A DNA stretch of 64,000 bases from Cylindrobasidium torrendii FP15055 ss-10 (taxonomy: Eukaryota; Basidiomycota; Agaricomycetes; Agaricales; Physalacriaceae): NCBI GenBank assembly GCA_000934385.1, contig KN880498.1, positions 1 through 64,000 on the forward strand, read 5' to 3'. The notes beneath the pieces were generated by a model that was not told where the DNA came from, ran no database searches, and saw nothing but the letters and a program-made list of their open reading frames with translations. Of this stretch, positions 1 through 12,194 are shown piece after piece. The stretch's first letter is position 1, and every line of letters starts with the position of its first letter. The position numbers and the translations under genes are program-made.

Positions 1-62
1 TCTAGTTCGTTCGTTATGATTCGTAGTTCTAAAAATCGCAAAATCTCGGTGGTTCAACGCGT

Positions 63-1783
63 GTGTACAAACACAGCGTATCAGCGTCTCGCACACATCG
101 ATTCACCCTCAACGCTCAAGCAACGGCGAAAGCGACGGCGACTTCGTATACCGACTACCGCAAGAAATGCTTCGCCGCCAATGTCAACCCCAATGTCACT
201 GAGCCGTTCTGGACTACCCTCCCCTTCACAAACATCCATCTTGCCCAGACTCCAGATATCCTCCATCAGCTCTATCAGGGCGTCCTCAAACATCTTATCT
301 CCTGGTGCCAACGTCTCCTCACCGAGGAGGAACTTGATGCACGTATTCGTCGCCTTCCCCCAGCAGTAGGTCTTCGACACTTCAAGAATGGAATCAGTGC
401 TTTGTCCCAGATCAGCGGCTCCGAACGTAAAAATATGGGCAAGATTCTTCTTGCCTGTATCGTTGACCGTCTCAGCACCAAGGCTGTCACCGCCATCCGT
501 GCAATTCTCGACTTCATCTACCTCGCGCAGTACCACACCCACGACATGGAGACCATTGGTTACATGAAGACCGCCCTCGAGCGCTGGCGCCAGAACAAAG
601 ACTACTTTATCCGAGTCAAGTGCCGCGAAGACTTCAATATTCCCAAATTCCACGCTCTCGTTCACTACACGGATATGATCAAGTTCCTCGGAACGACAGG
701 GAACTTCAACACCGAAATGTTCGAACGTCTCCATATCGAGTTTGCAAAGAAGGGATGGAGAGCATCTAACCACCGGGATGAGTACCCCCAAATGACGGAG
801 TGGGTCAACCGTCAGGAGCGTGTTTGGACCTTCGAGCGCTACCTCGATTGGGTTGCTGCTCAACAAGGTGCGCTATAATAATCTCTCTCAGTTGATGATT
901 TTCATATGTTTTATTTAGCGCCCAAGGCTTCGTCTACGCCTTCTACTCCTCCAAGTGGTGAAGATGTCGTTGTCCGACCGCCATCAGCCGCGACAAAGGC
1001 TTTCCAGGACATTCTCCTCCCCAAGAACCCGACTCTGCCCCTCCGACACATCAGTGTCACCGCCCATAACCACTGTATCCCAAACCTGTCCGAGCGACTC
1101 TGCGAATACCTCAACACCATCGAAGTGGACCACGCGACACCACCCCAAAAGCCGTTTGTTCATAGGGTGCTCCCGTTCGACCGCATCAACGTATATCATT
1201 CCTTCAAGCTCAGCCGCGAGAGTCTTGACTCTGACGACACACGAGAACTGGATTGGGTTAAGGCAACACCAGCAAATGGCGGACGCTACGACACGGTTAT
1301 TGTTCTGACCGGCGACGATGCTGAAGTCGCGGGTTTGCAAGGTAAGCTTTACTTTTCATGTGAATGTGAGTCTCATCGTCTTCTACAACAATAGGAACCC
1401 GTGTTGGACGTGTCCGCCTAGTCTTCACCCTGCCGAACTCCTTCAGGACGCAGAAGACCGACTATCCATTCCCAGCGCACTGGCCGAGGCATCCACTTGC
1501 TTACATCGACTGGTACACCAAGCCAACACTCGCAAAGAACGCCGCCAAGACCCACAACCTCCCGCAGCTTTCCAAAGCTGTTGACCGCGACGGTCAACAA
1601 ATCTACTCTATCATTCCGCTTTCTAATGTACGCCAGAGCTGCATGCTCGTCCCTAATTTCAAATCCGAGATAACCCCTCGTAATGTCTGGGACACGGACA
1701 GATCTGTTCTAGATACGTGCGACCATTTCTATGTAAATAACTGGCTAAGCTTATATACCTATCGAACCGTATACTTATCGTAG
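63..1783 (+). mobile_element. Plavaka-type DNA transposase, 3' part (5' end outside window)
   Basis: Three coding pieces join in frame: 63-867, 919-1341 and about 1394-1783, through short GT-AG introns (868-918, and about 1342-1393), ending at TAG 1781-1783. The piece DILHQLYQGVLKHLISWC is a hallmark of the Plavaka-type transposases (CACTA-like DDE superfamily) abundant in Agaricomycetes. The later stretch FHALVHYTDMIKFLGTTGN followed by NTEMFERLHIEFAK, and the C-terminal CDHFYVNNW, also fit that family. Stops lie in frame just before 63, so this exon starts at an acceptor near 63-90 and the rest of the gene is off the left edge. No stop or frameshift is seen in the visible part. The Plavaka assignment is family knowledge recalled from sequence pattern. 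Whether the element is mobile cannot be judged from one end. Confidence 0.8.
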
Positions 1784-2084
1784 TAATATTTCTTGTTATT
1801 TGCCCCTAGACTTATACCCTGCTGAATTTGATACCACTATGTACTATTAATGTGTTAGAGTGTTGTAGACTACTCAGTAATAATACTTTGGCAATCTGAT
1901 CACTGTGTGCCTTTAGCATCGAGGTAAATACACAAGGTCGTGGGTCCGGTTCTGGGGTGTGATTGATCTTTCTTAGACATATGGCTCCACTCAAGCTTGT
2001 TCATGTGCCCATAAGGATACCTATGCTATCATATTTTGCCCAATGATTATGGGGAGGCTGCAGGTCAGCTGAAGTTTTCCTATG

Positions 2085-2233
2085 TTCACCTAAGACACAT
2101 GGGGATGCCATACTTATCTAGGGATCTATGGGTAGCTATAAGCCAGCTTCAGTGGCCCAGGTGTGCGCCAGGTGAACTCAGGTGAAGTAGGTGAACTTGG
2201 GTATATCTCTGAATTCGGGGACACTCAGGTGAC
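2085..2233. repeat. Cluster of AGGTGA-type short repeats downstream of the transposase
   Basis: AGGTGAA occurs at 2170, 2180 and 2189, its complement TTCACCT at 2085, and AGGTGAC at about 2227. They lie 300-450 bp beyond the transposase stop. CACTA-like elements often carry subterminal repeats of this kind, so this may be the subterminal region of the Plavaka element. No terminal inverted repeat can be tested because the other end is outside the window. Confidence 0.4.
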
Positions 2234-2239
2234 TCTCAA

Positions 2240-3851
2240 GTCAGCCTTGGCCACTAGGCTGTTTCCTGATGTACGCTAGGACTGAATAAATTGGCTACTA
2301 CTACACGTCTATATATGTGTAGGGATCGTCATCATTGCCTATTTGCTATTACTTTTCAAGTTGGTCTTGTTGTTGTCGTTGTTGTCGGATGATCGTATCC
2401 GTGTCTTCTAAAAGCAGACAAAGCTGTGCGTCTCTGGACAGTGGCTGTGAGCGTCTGGACACTGTAAGTTCTGAGATAAATTCAAATAATAATGTACAAT
2501 CCAACTCATGCACAAGTTAGCAAGGTACAAATATCTGCCCTTTCAACGCGAGCATGTTTACTTCCATGTCAATGTGTGATAGTTCAGCCGTCAGGCCGTC
2601 AGGCCTCAGGGCTAGGAGACGCGGATGTTGAGCTACGGTGCCTATGGGCGCAGAATTTGATATCTTGCTCGATTTCGTCATTAAAACTGTACAGTTAACG
2701 CACCAAAATATGCACAAACATACTGCGGTCTCAAAAGCTCTTTTTTGCGTCAATACCAGTATCATAGGCATGTCTACTCAACAACCTCATTCCTCTGCCG
2801 TCGCGGCCGCAGCTGATGAAACTCGTAAATGCCCCACCCACAGCGAGGCCAATGCACCGTCCTAAAGAGAAAAACAAGGTATGTATTTCTTCACCCTGCA
2901 AGAAGCTGCGCTAACGGAAATTATTCCATGGCTAGCTAACCTTTCCACCTCTACGATTGCTTTACTATGCCATTTCCAGAGGTGTGCCACTATCACCCTA
3001 TTCTGGAATCTGAATCATCGCTGATGTACGCCGGCAGACACCAAGTTGTACGACTTCCTCAGCGCGGACTTCAGGACAGGATACACCACGGTCGTCAGTG
3101 GACTTACGACTTGAGGTACGCCTTCGGTTCTCACTACTCTGTAGTCCGTGTAATTAACTTGTTTTGTGCTGCAGTTCGATGTACCCCGCCGATGTCAGCA
3201 CTGCCTGCACCGATGTACAACCGAATTGGCCTCTTTGGCCAAGCTTTCTTTTAACTGCCAGCGTTGTTGACTCGTTGTGCATGCAAGCTTGCGGCGCATT
3301 AGTCTCCCTTTACTTAAACCTATACATAGTAGCTATCAATAGTAAATATGTTCCGTGCAATATAAATGATTTGTGCTGAATTGAAAGCGGGCTCGAAATT
3401 GGCAATTAGAACGTCCGCGGCGGAATCGTGCGTCGGGATATACGCGGTGCAGCGGGAGGCGCAACGGGAGGCGGGAGGCGGAGGCGCGGCGGAATGCCAG
3501 AGGCAGCTTGGCGGCACTGATGACACCGCCTACCATATTGCTCAACGGTGGCTGGATGTGGAACTAAGTTCTAATGTACTTACAGCCTATATGAATTCAT
3601 TCAGATATGCAGGCGTATGTGTAACCTTTCCCAATATATCAGTGGATGGTCAACAGCTGAAAAAAAACCGAGATATAGCAGATCTGCGCCGATACATTCT
3701 AAGAGATTGTAGGCTATGGTGATCGATTGCGACTGGTGAAGGGTGATGCCATCAACTCCCATATGGTTATGTTCGGGGTGATGTGAAGGACATACTGGCA
3801 ATGCATTGAACATTTACCACCAAGTCAAAAGGCTTCGGACGAGAGGTGTAC
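2240..3851. other. No supported gene
   Basis: Only short overlapping open frames without recognisable domains. A purine-rich direct-repeat tract (variants of GGGAGGC) lies at about 3450-3490. On the minus strand this is where the last exon of the neighbouring P450 should be, and no such exon is seen. Confidence 0.5.
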
Positions 3852-5769
3852 TTACATGTTGAACACGCCCACGGTTATTGCATCATCCTTGCGTTTCTCT
3901 AGCCAGCGGTCCGGACGCCAAGTATGTGCATCTTCTCCCCATATGCTCGTGCTCCTACAAGGAATCAATATAATGCAACAAGCCACTCAGGTAAACCGAA
4001 CCTATTGTATGCGTGAATAGCAATGTGTACGTGCTGACCCTTGGGGACAGTGATTTCTTTTACTGGTACACCTCTGGAAGTGATAATGGGTTCAGCAAGC
4101 GGGATCACGTCGTCCTGTGCAGCTCTGCGAAACAAGATGGGGGCTGTAGGATGCATGCGAAGGCTTTCCTGATCACATCTGATGAGTATATGGGAGCGGC
4201 TGGAGGGGTGCAACTGACATTAAGCACAGCGTTGAGAACGGTCATATTTTCGAATTCGCGCGTCGGGATCTCTCCTTTGTTGGGATAGCGCGAACGGACT
4301 TCGTTGATCTCGTCGCGAATGGCGGATTGGATATCCTGATGCTTGCTGAGCTCATAGAACACCCAGGAGAGAGTGGATGCGGAGGTCTCATGGCCTGCCA
4401 AAATCATCGTTCTGTTCAATGTAAATATATCGTGACCTGACAAGAAAGAAAGAGACGTACGACGCTTGGCTAAGTACCTCGTCCTCGCTAAGTCGCCTTG
4501 CAGCATCTTCCGACTCGTTTGCGCGCACTTTCGAAGGCTACGAGTCTGTAGGAGTAGAAAATAGGCAGGGGTCACTTAGTACGCTGACGATATCCTTGCC
4601 TGACATGAAGTCCGTCTGATCTTTCGCACCCTCTAACATCTCTTTTGCAGCGGCTTTAGACATCTTTTGGAAGTGTCTAAAGCGAATGGCTCTCTTCGTA
4701 GGGAAAAAATCAATAACCCTTCGTAAAAACGTTGGAGCACGCCCCCAAATCCAGTTCGCCACATATGTGTAAATGCCAGGCTTCACGTTGTCAACACTAT
4801 ACCCACTGTCAACGCCTGCTCAGCATCTCGTTTTGCGGATACATACAAGATGTTATTGAGGATTTCCGCAAGCTCGTTGTCAGTATCCTGGATGGAGCCG
4901 AAGTCATATCCGAAGCCAGCTTTGGTACGTTGACATCTGCGTGGACCAAAGCAAGCAAGAAAGGCGTACCACGGCCAATTGCATCGAGTGTCACCCTTCC
5001 GAGCCACATGTGTAGGTTTATGGGAGCCTCAAAACCAGTAGTCCTGGTAATCTCGACCATCTTCTCCGTCAACTGGACCGCCGTCAGCAAGCTTGCGCAC
5101 GGCGGGAAAGGAGCCTCATACATCGCCTGCGAGAAGCTGAAACAGTCGTGAGAAAGTTTTGAGTTGGCCATGAGAGAATGCTGGGGTCATAATTTTGCGG
5201 TGACGAGCGTGAGTAGCGCCTACACAAGCAAGAACCTTGAGTCGAATGACAATGCAGAATTGAAAAGAATACCGACCTTTGGCCGCGAGAATCCCATGCC
5301 CAAAGAGCTCCTCTGCATTTCTCTGCGAGAGAGTCGCCCTAGGGTAACGATACCCGGATGTATGTAAAATGTGCTGGATCGCCTTTGGATCGGCCACCAT
5401 GAGGGCATCTTCCTGGATAACGTTCTAGATGTCGACACACACAACATTCTGTTTTGAGAAAACGCACACCGAGGACACCTTTGAGTCTGAAGGCAGCGCC
5501 GTACTCACGAACCCACTGGAACTCAAGGTCACCCACTTGGTCTTGGTTGCGGAACGACTGCTCATGGCCTGTCCCGACGGCCTCAGCGGCGATGGCTATA
5601 GCAATAAAGTGCCACGGTGCTAACCGACGATCCAGGAAGGAGAGGGAGGTCCGCGAACTTGGGCTACCATCGACCAATGGCGGCGCGTCGCGGAGAAAAC
5701 CAACCAGAGCAACAGCAACCCTGCCGTTGCGATACTCGCTCCTAGTCTAATATCAAAGTCAAAAGGCAT
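3852..5769 (-). pseudogene. Cytochrome P450, lacking the heme-binding C-terminus
   Basis: Monooxygenase family. The start ATG (5767-5769) opens a membrane anchor (GLLLLWLVF) followed by the proline hinge RGPPSPSW. Splicing short introns then gives VADPKAIQHILHTSGYRYP, the C-helix HARHRKIMTPAFS, the I-helix oxygen-binding motif AGHETSAS (near 4400), the ExxR motif in NESLRMHP (near 4170) and the WRPDRW segment that follows the meander (near 3900). The next exon should carry FxxGxRxCxG with the heme-ligand cysteine. After the donor at 3855 the minus strand has no such motif down to at least 3300. If that donor is not used, the frame stops at 3852. Everything upstream looks intact, so the simplest reading is a recent 3' truncation. 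A distant last exon or a rearranged end is the alternative. The P450 family assignment is certain; the pseudogene call is likely. Confidence 0.8.
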
Positions 5770-6289
5770 GTTGAGAGCGGTAAGAGGAAATCGGATGTGC
5801 CATTCTTCTATGTCTACTTATATTGCCTTATGGACATCAAGGTCCAGGAATCCAGTCAGTTGGGAAAGATTTGAAAGCTTGAACCCAAGCTGTCTGAATG
5901 TGAGTGCTCGATGCCAGCAACCACGGTCACTAGACAGATTGAACATGCCCAGACATCGCTATTGCTACTCACCAGATGTGAGGGCGTTCGTCCAGGTTAG
6001 AGATAACGCTGCACCATCGGCATGCATGAGTACATTTCACGGGAACGAGAAGTTATCGACACACAACGAAATTATAAACACCATAATGCCACCTGCATCC
6101 GGATGATTCACATTTGCGTACAGAAAGTATAGGCCCATAAATACATCGCAGACTTGACAAGAGATAAGCAGAATACGAAGGGGGAACAAAGACAAACTTC
6201 AGGTTTCAAGTTTTTAGGTGAAGACTTTTTTCGGATGTCAAGTGTACAAGTAGAGTAGCCCGAGGGTAGCGCAGCTTGGAGCAAGAGTT
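5770..6289. other. Intergenic, P450 upstream region and 3' side of the RRM gene
   Basis: No domain-bearing reading frame. It holds the P450 promoter side and the 3' untranslated region of the RRM gene, which ends at 6290. Confidence 0.5.
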
Positions 6290-8398
6290 TCACTCCGCTT
6301 GCATAGGTGCGACCTGTCCGCCCTTGGCCGCAGTGTGCGTGAAATTGTGCCAGCGATCGTTGAATGAGACATTCAACGGCCGACCGCCGTACATGTAGGC
6401 TTGGAATTTGGCTATAAAGTATATTGAGAGCAGATCATGGATCGGTTTGAAAATGGCGCACCAATGGCTGTTTCTGCCTCGGGAATAGCAGCAAATTGAA
6501 CGACGCCAGAGCCCTTGGAGCGCGTGCCATCGGTTAGAATCTCCGCAACCTCAACCTGACCCGTCGTTTCGAACAATTCAACAAGATCTTCGTTGGCCGT
6601 CGACCAGGGCAGCTAAACAACGAATGAGCATGCAAAACATGATTCAAGAAGGGACGACGTACATTGCGGACCATGATCTGCTGACTCGGCTCAGCATCGA
6701 ACGCAGGGGCATTGCTAAACCCACCACCACCCATACCGCCCCCAGCAAAGCCAGGAGCGGCATTGCCAGCAAAGCTGTTGCCGGGCCCGGTGGGAGGCGC
6801 CTGATCTGGGCCGGAATAGTCGGCATACAGGTTATCACGACTGAAGTCGCGACCACCTGCGGCTGCACCACCACCACCACCAGCAAAACCGCCGCGGTAG
6901 CCACCTCGGAAACCACCACGGAAGCCGCCGCGGAAACCACCACCCATGCCTCGGAACCCTCCACGTAGTCCACCACGGAAAGGCGTAGCACCAGAAAGGC
7001 CTGCATATCGGTCCTCGCGAACTTCAAGAACACGGCCGTACCAGTCGTACCCATTGTACATAGCTGCACGAATCATGAGCACAGTGTTATCTCATTGAGG
7101 GAGAGACTTCACAAATGGCGTTTTGGGCGTCCTTAGCACTGTCGAAGACGACAGTACCTGAGCCTTTGGGGCGACCATCGAAGCCTATATTGATGTCGGC
7201 GCGGACAATGTTACCGGCCGTGCGGAAAAGATCCTTCAAGTCCTGCCAGCCAGCCTGGTAGGGGAGCTACAGTGTGTTCAGTTTGTGCAAAGAATGGCGT
7301 AACAAGCCACACACATTGCCAACATAAAGCTGGTTGCCAGGATTGCCTCCGCCACCGCCGCCAGGGCCACTACCACCGCTGAAATAGTTGTGCGATGCTG
7401 GGCGTGGAGGAGGGGCTGCGTTGAGACCGGCACCAGCCATAGCCATGCCAATCTTGCCCGGCACTGGCGTCGCGCCGAAACGCGCCTCTGTCTCGCGGTC
7501 CTGTGGGAGCAAGGTAAGGGCTGCGCGGGCGCATAATCATAGAGCACAAACCTCGCGAATGAAAACAGGCCTTCCGAGGAGCGGAGCCTCGGAAAGGTCG
7601 CGAATAGCACGTTGACAATCCTCTTGCGAAGCGAATTCGACGATTCTGAATGTGGGTCAGATGGTTTGGAAGGAAACAGGAATGAGACCACGCACCCGCA
7701 TCCCTTGGAGACGCCGGTGGGCGTGACTAGCACTTCGGCGAAGAGCACCTCTCCAGCTGCCAACCAAAACTCCCATCAATATCCAGCTCAACATCTCAAA
7801 ACCATTTCCATAAAAACGAAATTCGCGCCCCCGACCACCACCGTCGCCGCCTCTTTCCAAACAACAACTCGAAGAACAACCCACCTCCCCTCATGAATTC
7901 CATCAAATCGCGGTACTTGACGTCGTAGCTGAGATTTCCAACATAGACCCGATTCTCCCGCTTGCTGATCTTTGAAAATTCGAGCGCTTCGTCGTGTTCG
8001 GCATTGATAGGCCCGCCCAGAGACCGCGAGAAGTCATTACCGCCCTTTCTGTCGCGGCTGCGGCTCCTTGACCGGCTGCGAGACCGGCTTCCGGAGCGCG
8101 ACCGCCGAGACCGCCGACGCGACGTCGACCGTCGCCGCGAGCGCGAACGGCTGCGACGACGGCGGTCACTATCAGGCTCCCAGTGGTCTGGACCACGGCG
8201 AGATGACCTGCCCGACTCCCTTCTGTCGGAACGGCGGTCTCTGTCTCTGTCCCTCTCGCGGTCGCGGTCCCGGTCGCGGTCTCTGTCGTAGTCGCGGTCT
8301 CTATCACGGTCTCGGCGGTCCCGGTCGTCGTCCCTATCACGTCCGCCGCTGGACAGGGGCTTGTCTTCAATGTCGTCCTTGCGCATATCAACGTCCAT
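6290..8398 (-). CDS. Gbp2/Hrb1-type RNA-binding protein with RS/RD region and three RRMs
   Basis: SR-like nuclear mRNA-binding protein of the yeast GBP2/HRB1 type, which couples transcription and splicing quality control to mRNA export. The protein is about 560 residues. Residues 1-130 are an Asp/Arg- and Arg/Ser-rich tail. RRM1 (about 150-225) has RNP2 VYVGNLSY and RNP1-like GCGIVEF. RRM2 (about 280-355) has LYVGNV and KGSGTVVF. A long Gly/Arg (RGG-like) linker follows, then RRM3 (about 465-540) with IMVRNLPW and KGSGVVQF. Seven or more exons join cleanly, for example at 7873/7760, 7700/7650 and 7551/7502. The stop TGA is at 6290-6292. Three RRMs after an RS/RD tail fits Gbp2/Hrb1 better than U2AF or Npl3, which have different RRM numbers or order. 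The start ATG could be extended in frame upstream, but no better ATG is seen. Confidence 0.87.
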
Positions 8399-9044
8399 CT
8401 TGGGCTGTCGCTGGTCCTGGTCACGGCGGCAAGAGTCAAGCGTGGATTTTCCATCCGCCGGCCGGCAAGTTCAAGCTCCGCCAATTCTGGCGATCGTGGC
8501 CCAACGTTTGCGCCTGGTCACTGAGAGATGAATGCATTCAACGCGCGCACGACAGAAAGTGCTTCGTAGGTTTTATTCAAAATATTTCAGCTATATAAAA
8601 CACATGGGAATGCTCAAAGGCTCTGCCCTAGTCGAAATATCAGGGCTCAGGACTCCCCTAAGATGCTTACAGACCTTTACAGACTAATACTTAAGATTTG
8701 ACCTGCGCGAGTGTCGCTTGTTCTCTATCTTCAATGGCCCTCTTGTCAAGATATGCTGGATGCCCCAGACAGATGTAGAAGAGGACAAGGAGGGAGTACT
8801 TGAGTGCCAGTAGAAATCATGCTAACGCCTAGGCCAAAATCCCGGCAACATCGCTCACTCAGTACCTCCGCAAGATGTCCTTCAGGTTTTCGGTTGAAAT
8901 TGTAATCTGAAAGACTGTATTTCTTTATTTGCGCGCCGCAAAAATGTGTATATCTAGTGTGTCGGCGCTCTTCCCTGCGTCTTACGCTTGCATCTTGTTA
9001 AGTAGCACCTAAAGAGGTAATAAAACGTGAGCCGCTGTGGCGAA
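8399..9044. other. Intergenic, no gene seen
   Basis: Promoter side of the RRM gene and 3' side of the F-box gene. No open frame with domain features was found. Confidence 0.5.
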
Positions 9045-10307
9045 CTAAGCGCTTGTACTCTTCTTACCGCATATATCGCAGCGCAGAACCCCAGATGTAC
9101 GAAGTTCGTGCAGATGCTCTTCCAAGAACTCCTTCATTCGTTTTAGAATGGGCCGCGTCCCCTGATACCATTCATCTCTGGTCTCTAGTCGAGTATGGAG
9201 CACGCGCAGCGTCTTGACTGAGGAGAGTACTCGGTCGAAACTCTTCCACATCGCGGCGTCACCATGTTTCGCCCAGCTAGCCAAGGTATGGTTCGCTGTT
9301 ACATCAATGAAGAGCGTTAGGTGCATCTCCTGTAGCGCTGACTGCGGTCCAAGCCCTTGCGCCAGCCAATTCAAAAGATATTGCTGCCTGTTCACCTTCG
9401 AAAGGCTCACTGAAATTTCGCGAAGCGTACAAAGTCTGGGTGGTATGTCGGCCTCCGCGTCTAAGAAACCAATCGTTTCTGTTTAGCATGTTTTTAAGTA
9501 GTCTACGCACTCCAAAGACACACCTTTCTCAAATCCGTAAGCGTTTGCAGGCGCAATGACCAGATGACGAAGACGCTTAGCACGGATGAGTATGTGAGGA
9601 AGAATGCCTTGGAATACCATGAATGACGATGATTTGATATCCAGCGTCTCGAGATCAGCCAGGCCTAGAGGCGTGTCGTTTCCTATCATCATCAACGAGG
9701 TGATCCCACTTTCGCCCTTCATCGGCAGGGTGATAGACAGTGACTTGATATGTATAGGCCTCTCTACATCAACCTCGTTACACAGCGCCGGGACGGCATC
9801 CTCCTCGTGTCTTCCTACCACCCTAATCTGTCTGAGTCGAAGCTCCTGTAGTGACACCAGACAACGAATGAACCGATCTGCGTCAAGTAGCTGGATAAAG
9901 CTCACGCCGCTAAGCGAAAGAGAGAGTATCCGCGGCGCAACGTTGCAGAAGTTATCAACGACACGGGTTGGTATGTAGGCCATCACAAGCGAGAGCTTCT
10001 GGAGCAATTCAAATGCCTCCGACACTTGTGCGAGCGCCCTGGTTTCAACGCCAGACCAAAGATTGTCCGTATCCACAGGACCTATAATGGCTACAGATTT
10101 CACCGCCAGTGTCAAAGCTTTGTTTCCCCCAACAAGTGATAGGAATGCAGGAGGAAGGCGATCTTTTCTCGCGAAAATGAGTTGTGAGAAAAGGTGGGTG
10201 CGCGTTCGAGGAAGAAATGCCGTAGACACCAAAGAGCATGTCTTTAGGGTAACTTTTTCATCACGAAGTTGGTCGATTATCTCGTCGATGATATCTTGTG
10301 GCACCAT
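9045..10307 (-). CDS. F-box-type protein (basidiomycete family)
   Basis: Probable substrate adaptor of an SCF ubiquitin ligase. The N-terminus VPQDIIDEIIDQLRDE followed by TLKTCSLVSTAFLPRTR is the F-box-like motif of a large mushroom family. The remainder is leucine-rich without a named repeat. Exon 1 is 10307-9524; the intron starts with GTGTGT at 9523 and ends with AG at 9461-9462; exon 2 is 9460-9045. The joined frame is exactly 400 codons (399 residues). The C-terminus has a CDIC pair. The gene is divergent from the next F-box gene, with about 210 bp between the two ATGs. The F-box identity is likely; the substrate cannot be read. Confidence 0.75.
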
Positions 10308-10521
10308 ATTTGGTATCGAGAAAGCAGATCAGCGCAGACCTGTAGCAGTATCAGCCTCAGTTTGGTGAGCTACCCAAGCAAGATCCAAATTACCAGTGGA
10401 TGAATGTGAATTCGAAGTCGATAGGATGGTGAGACGGCAAGATGCTACCGACGATAGTAAACTCTGCCAAACAAGGGTTAAAGGCACCGATGAATACGAG
10501 GCTCGACCAGACACCACCAAC

Positions 10522-11892
10522 ATGGCCAATCGTCTTCCTTTCGAGATACTCCAGCAAATTTTTGCGCTTTCTTGCCCTATTTCCTACTCGATTACTACCC
10601 CAATTGTCCTACCTTTCCATCTTACCATCTCCCACGTCTGCTTGACATGGCGCCAGGCAATCCTCGGATATCCGGCCCTCTGGTCTAATATTGACATCAA
10701 CGCCAACGCGCAAGACTTTCATACTCTTTCCCGTACACACGCGCTCTTCCAATTCGCCCTCGCTGCCTCGGCGCCAGCCATGCTTTCATTGTCTCTCAGA
10801 ATCACTAGCCTCTGGGAATATGACATCGGAGCGGAAGCAGTGCTAGAGACCGCCGCTTGGGTCTCTCGCAGATGGAGACATGTCGAAATCCACATTATTT
10901 CGAGGCTGTTCACTGGCGGAGAGTACGATGGGGTGGGACACATTCTATGCTCCGTTCGCGACAACATCCCTCATCTTGAATCACTCGCCTTGTACACGCC
11001 ATGCATTCCAGGCGCGGAAAACATATTCCACAATGCGCCGTCCTTGCGGCATGTGAACGGGTTCCATGCCTATAACATTCTGTTCAAGCTACCCTGGTCG
11101 CAGCTACGGACGCTTGCATTCACGCTCTCGAGCGGAGTCGGTGTAACAGACATTCTACCATATCTGAGCAACTTACGATTCTGCACTTGTCTGGAAGTAC
11201 TCGTCATCAAAGACGGGTTTTCCTCCGTGCCGCCAAACATGCGTGGATTCCCCATTGTCCTTCCTCGAGTTCACACCGTTGAATCCTCTAATACACAGCC
11301 ATTTCCTATCCTAAACCTTCCCTCCTTGCGAAGACTTTCCTCTGCGTTCGAATCGCCACCAAACTTCACAAACCCCATTGCCGAAATGATCACTCGTTCC
11401 AACGCCATCCTCTCGACGTTGATCTGCCCTCATACCACATGCGCAAACCAACAACTCGCAAACTGTTGCCCTTCATTGCTTCACCTGGTCTCCCACACAC
11501 CCAGATTATATTTATATCCACGAAGTCTCCCCATGGCAGACGTGGAAACACTTCTTGAATGGTTGAACGACTCGTCCAGGTTTCCACAGCTCGAATCGCT
11601 CAACATTGCACATCACATCGAGCTACGAGATGACTTATGCGCAGACGGCGTCTTCGCCTGGGTAGATGCCATTATGCAAGCCCGCGCGGATACGCTAAGA
11701 CGAGTCAACATCGTCGTCGCAATCGACATGCCGAGGAGCTCAGTTCAGCTCGCTCACGTAATCAAGCTGTATTTAAGCCCTTCACATGAAATCCGGGAGA
11801 GATTAGAACGCGGTCCTTGCATGGTGGACATCTCATTTACCAGTATGTTCACGGTTTCTGACAAAAATAAAAATTACTCACACCCTGCTTGA
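10522..11892 (+). CDS. F-box-type protein
   Basis: Single-exon gene of 456 residues. The N-terminal F-box-like motif RLPFEILQQIFALSC, then SHVCLTWRQAILGYPALW, is the standard form in Agaricomycete F-box proteins (P-E-I-L-Q-I-F, then V-C-x-x-W-R, then P-x-L-W). The rest is leucine-rich. The open frame extends upstream to 10396, but the ATG at 10522 starts two codons before the F-box and is the usual position in this family. Function is presumably ubiquitin-ligase substrate recruitment. It forms a cluster with the F-box genes on either side, though the three proteins are clearly divergent. Confidence 0.75.
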   Translation: MANRLPFEILQQIFALSCPISYSITTPIVLPFHLTISHVCLTWRQAILGYPALWSNIDINANAQDFHTLSRTHALFQFALAASAPAMLSLSLRITSLWEYDIGAEAVLETAAWVSRRWRHVEIHIISRLFTGGEYDGVGHILCSVRDNIPHLESLALYTPCIPGAENIFHNAPSLRHVNGFHAYNILFKLPWSQLRTLAFTLSSGVGVTDILPYLSNLRFCTCLEVLVIKDGFSSVPPNMRGFPIVLPRVHTVESSNTQPFPILNLPSLRRLSSAFESPPNFTNPIAEMITRSNAILSTLICPHTTCANQQLANCCPSLLHLVSHTPRLYLYPRSLPMADVETLLEWLNDSSRFPQLESLNIAHHIELRDDLCADGVFAWVDAIMQARADTLRRVNIVVAIDMPRSSVQLAHVIKLYLSPSHEIRERLERGPCMVDISFTSMFTVSDKNKNYSHPA

Positions 11893-12194
11893 AGTCCCCG
11901 GAACCGACATGCGGCATCATGTCGTTCAAAGTTCAAAGAGGGAGGAAAACAATCTGCCAGAGGAGCTGCGCGACTGGGAGGAGGACTGTCCTTGTTTACG
12001 ATAGCCTGAGGTAGCATTAGGCCGAGAGTAGAAGATGTAGCATTGGTTATGCATTTATGTCGAACATGTTTTATGGTCTGGATATGTGGCTGCAATTCTG
12101 GTAGAAACAAATGCCACTCGGAAATAGTACCGACGGACTCCATACATGCACATTTATGATCGATCATTCTCCCTCGTTCGACCTCACAATCATC
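11893..12194. other. Intergenic between two F-box genes
   Basis: About 300 bp. No feature recognised beyond presumed terminator and promoter sequence. Confidence 0.4.

Noticed and set aside
81..866. Open frame of 261 codons on the minus strand
   Set aside because: It is antisense to the Plavaka transposase exon, has no recognisable domain, and the plus-strand frame has strong family motifs.
8068..8598. Plus-strand frame of 176 codons over the RS/RD region
   Set aside because: It is antisense to the low-complexity N-terminus of the Gbp2/Hrb1-type gene, where repetitive codons keep several frames open.
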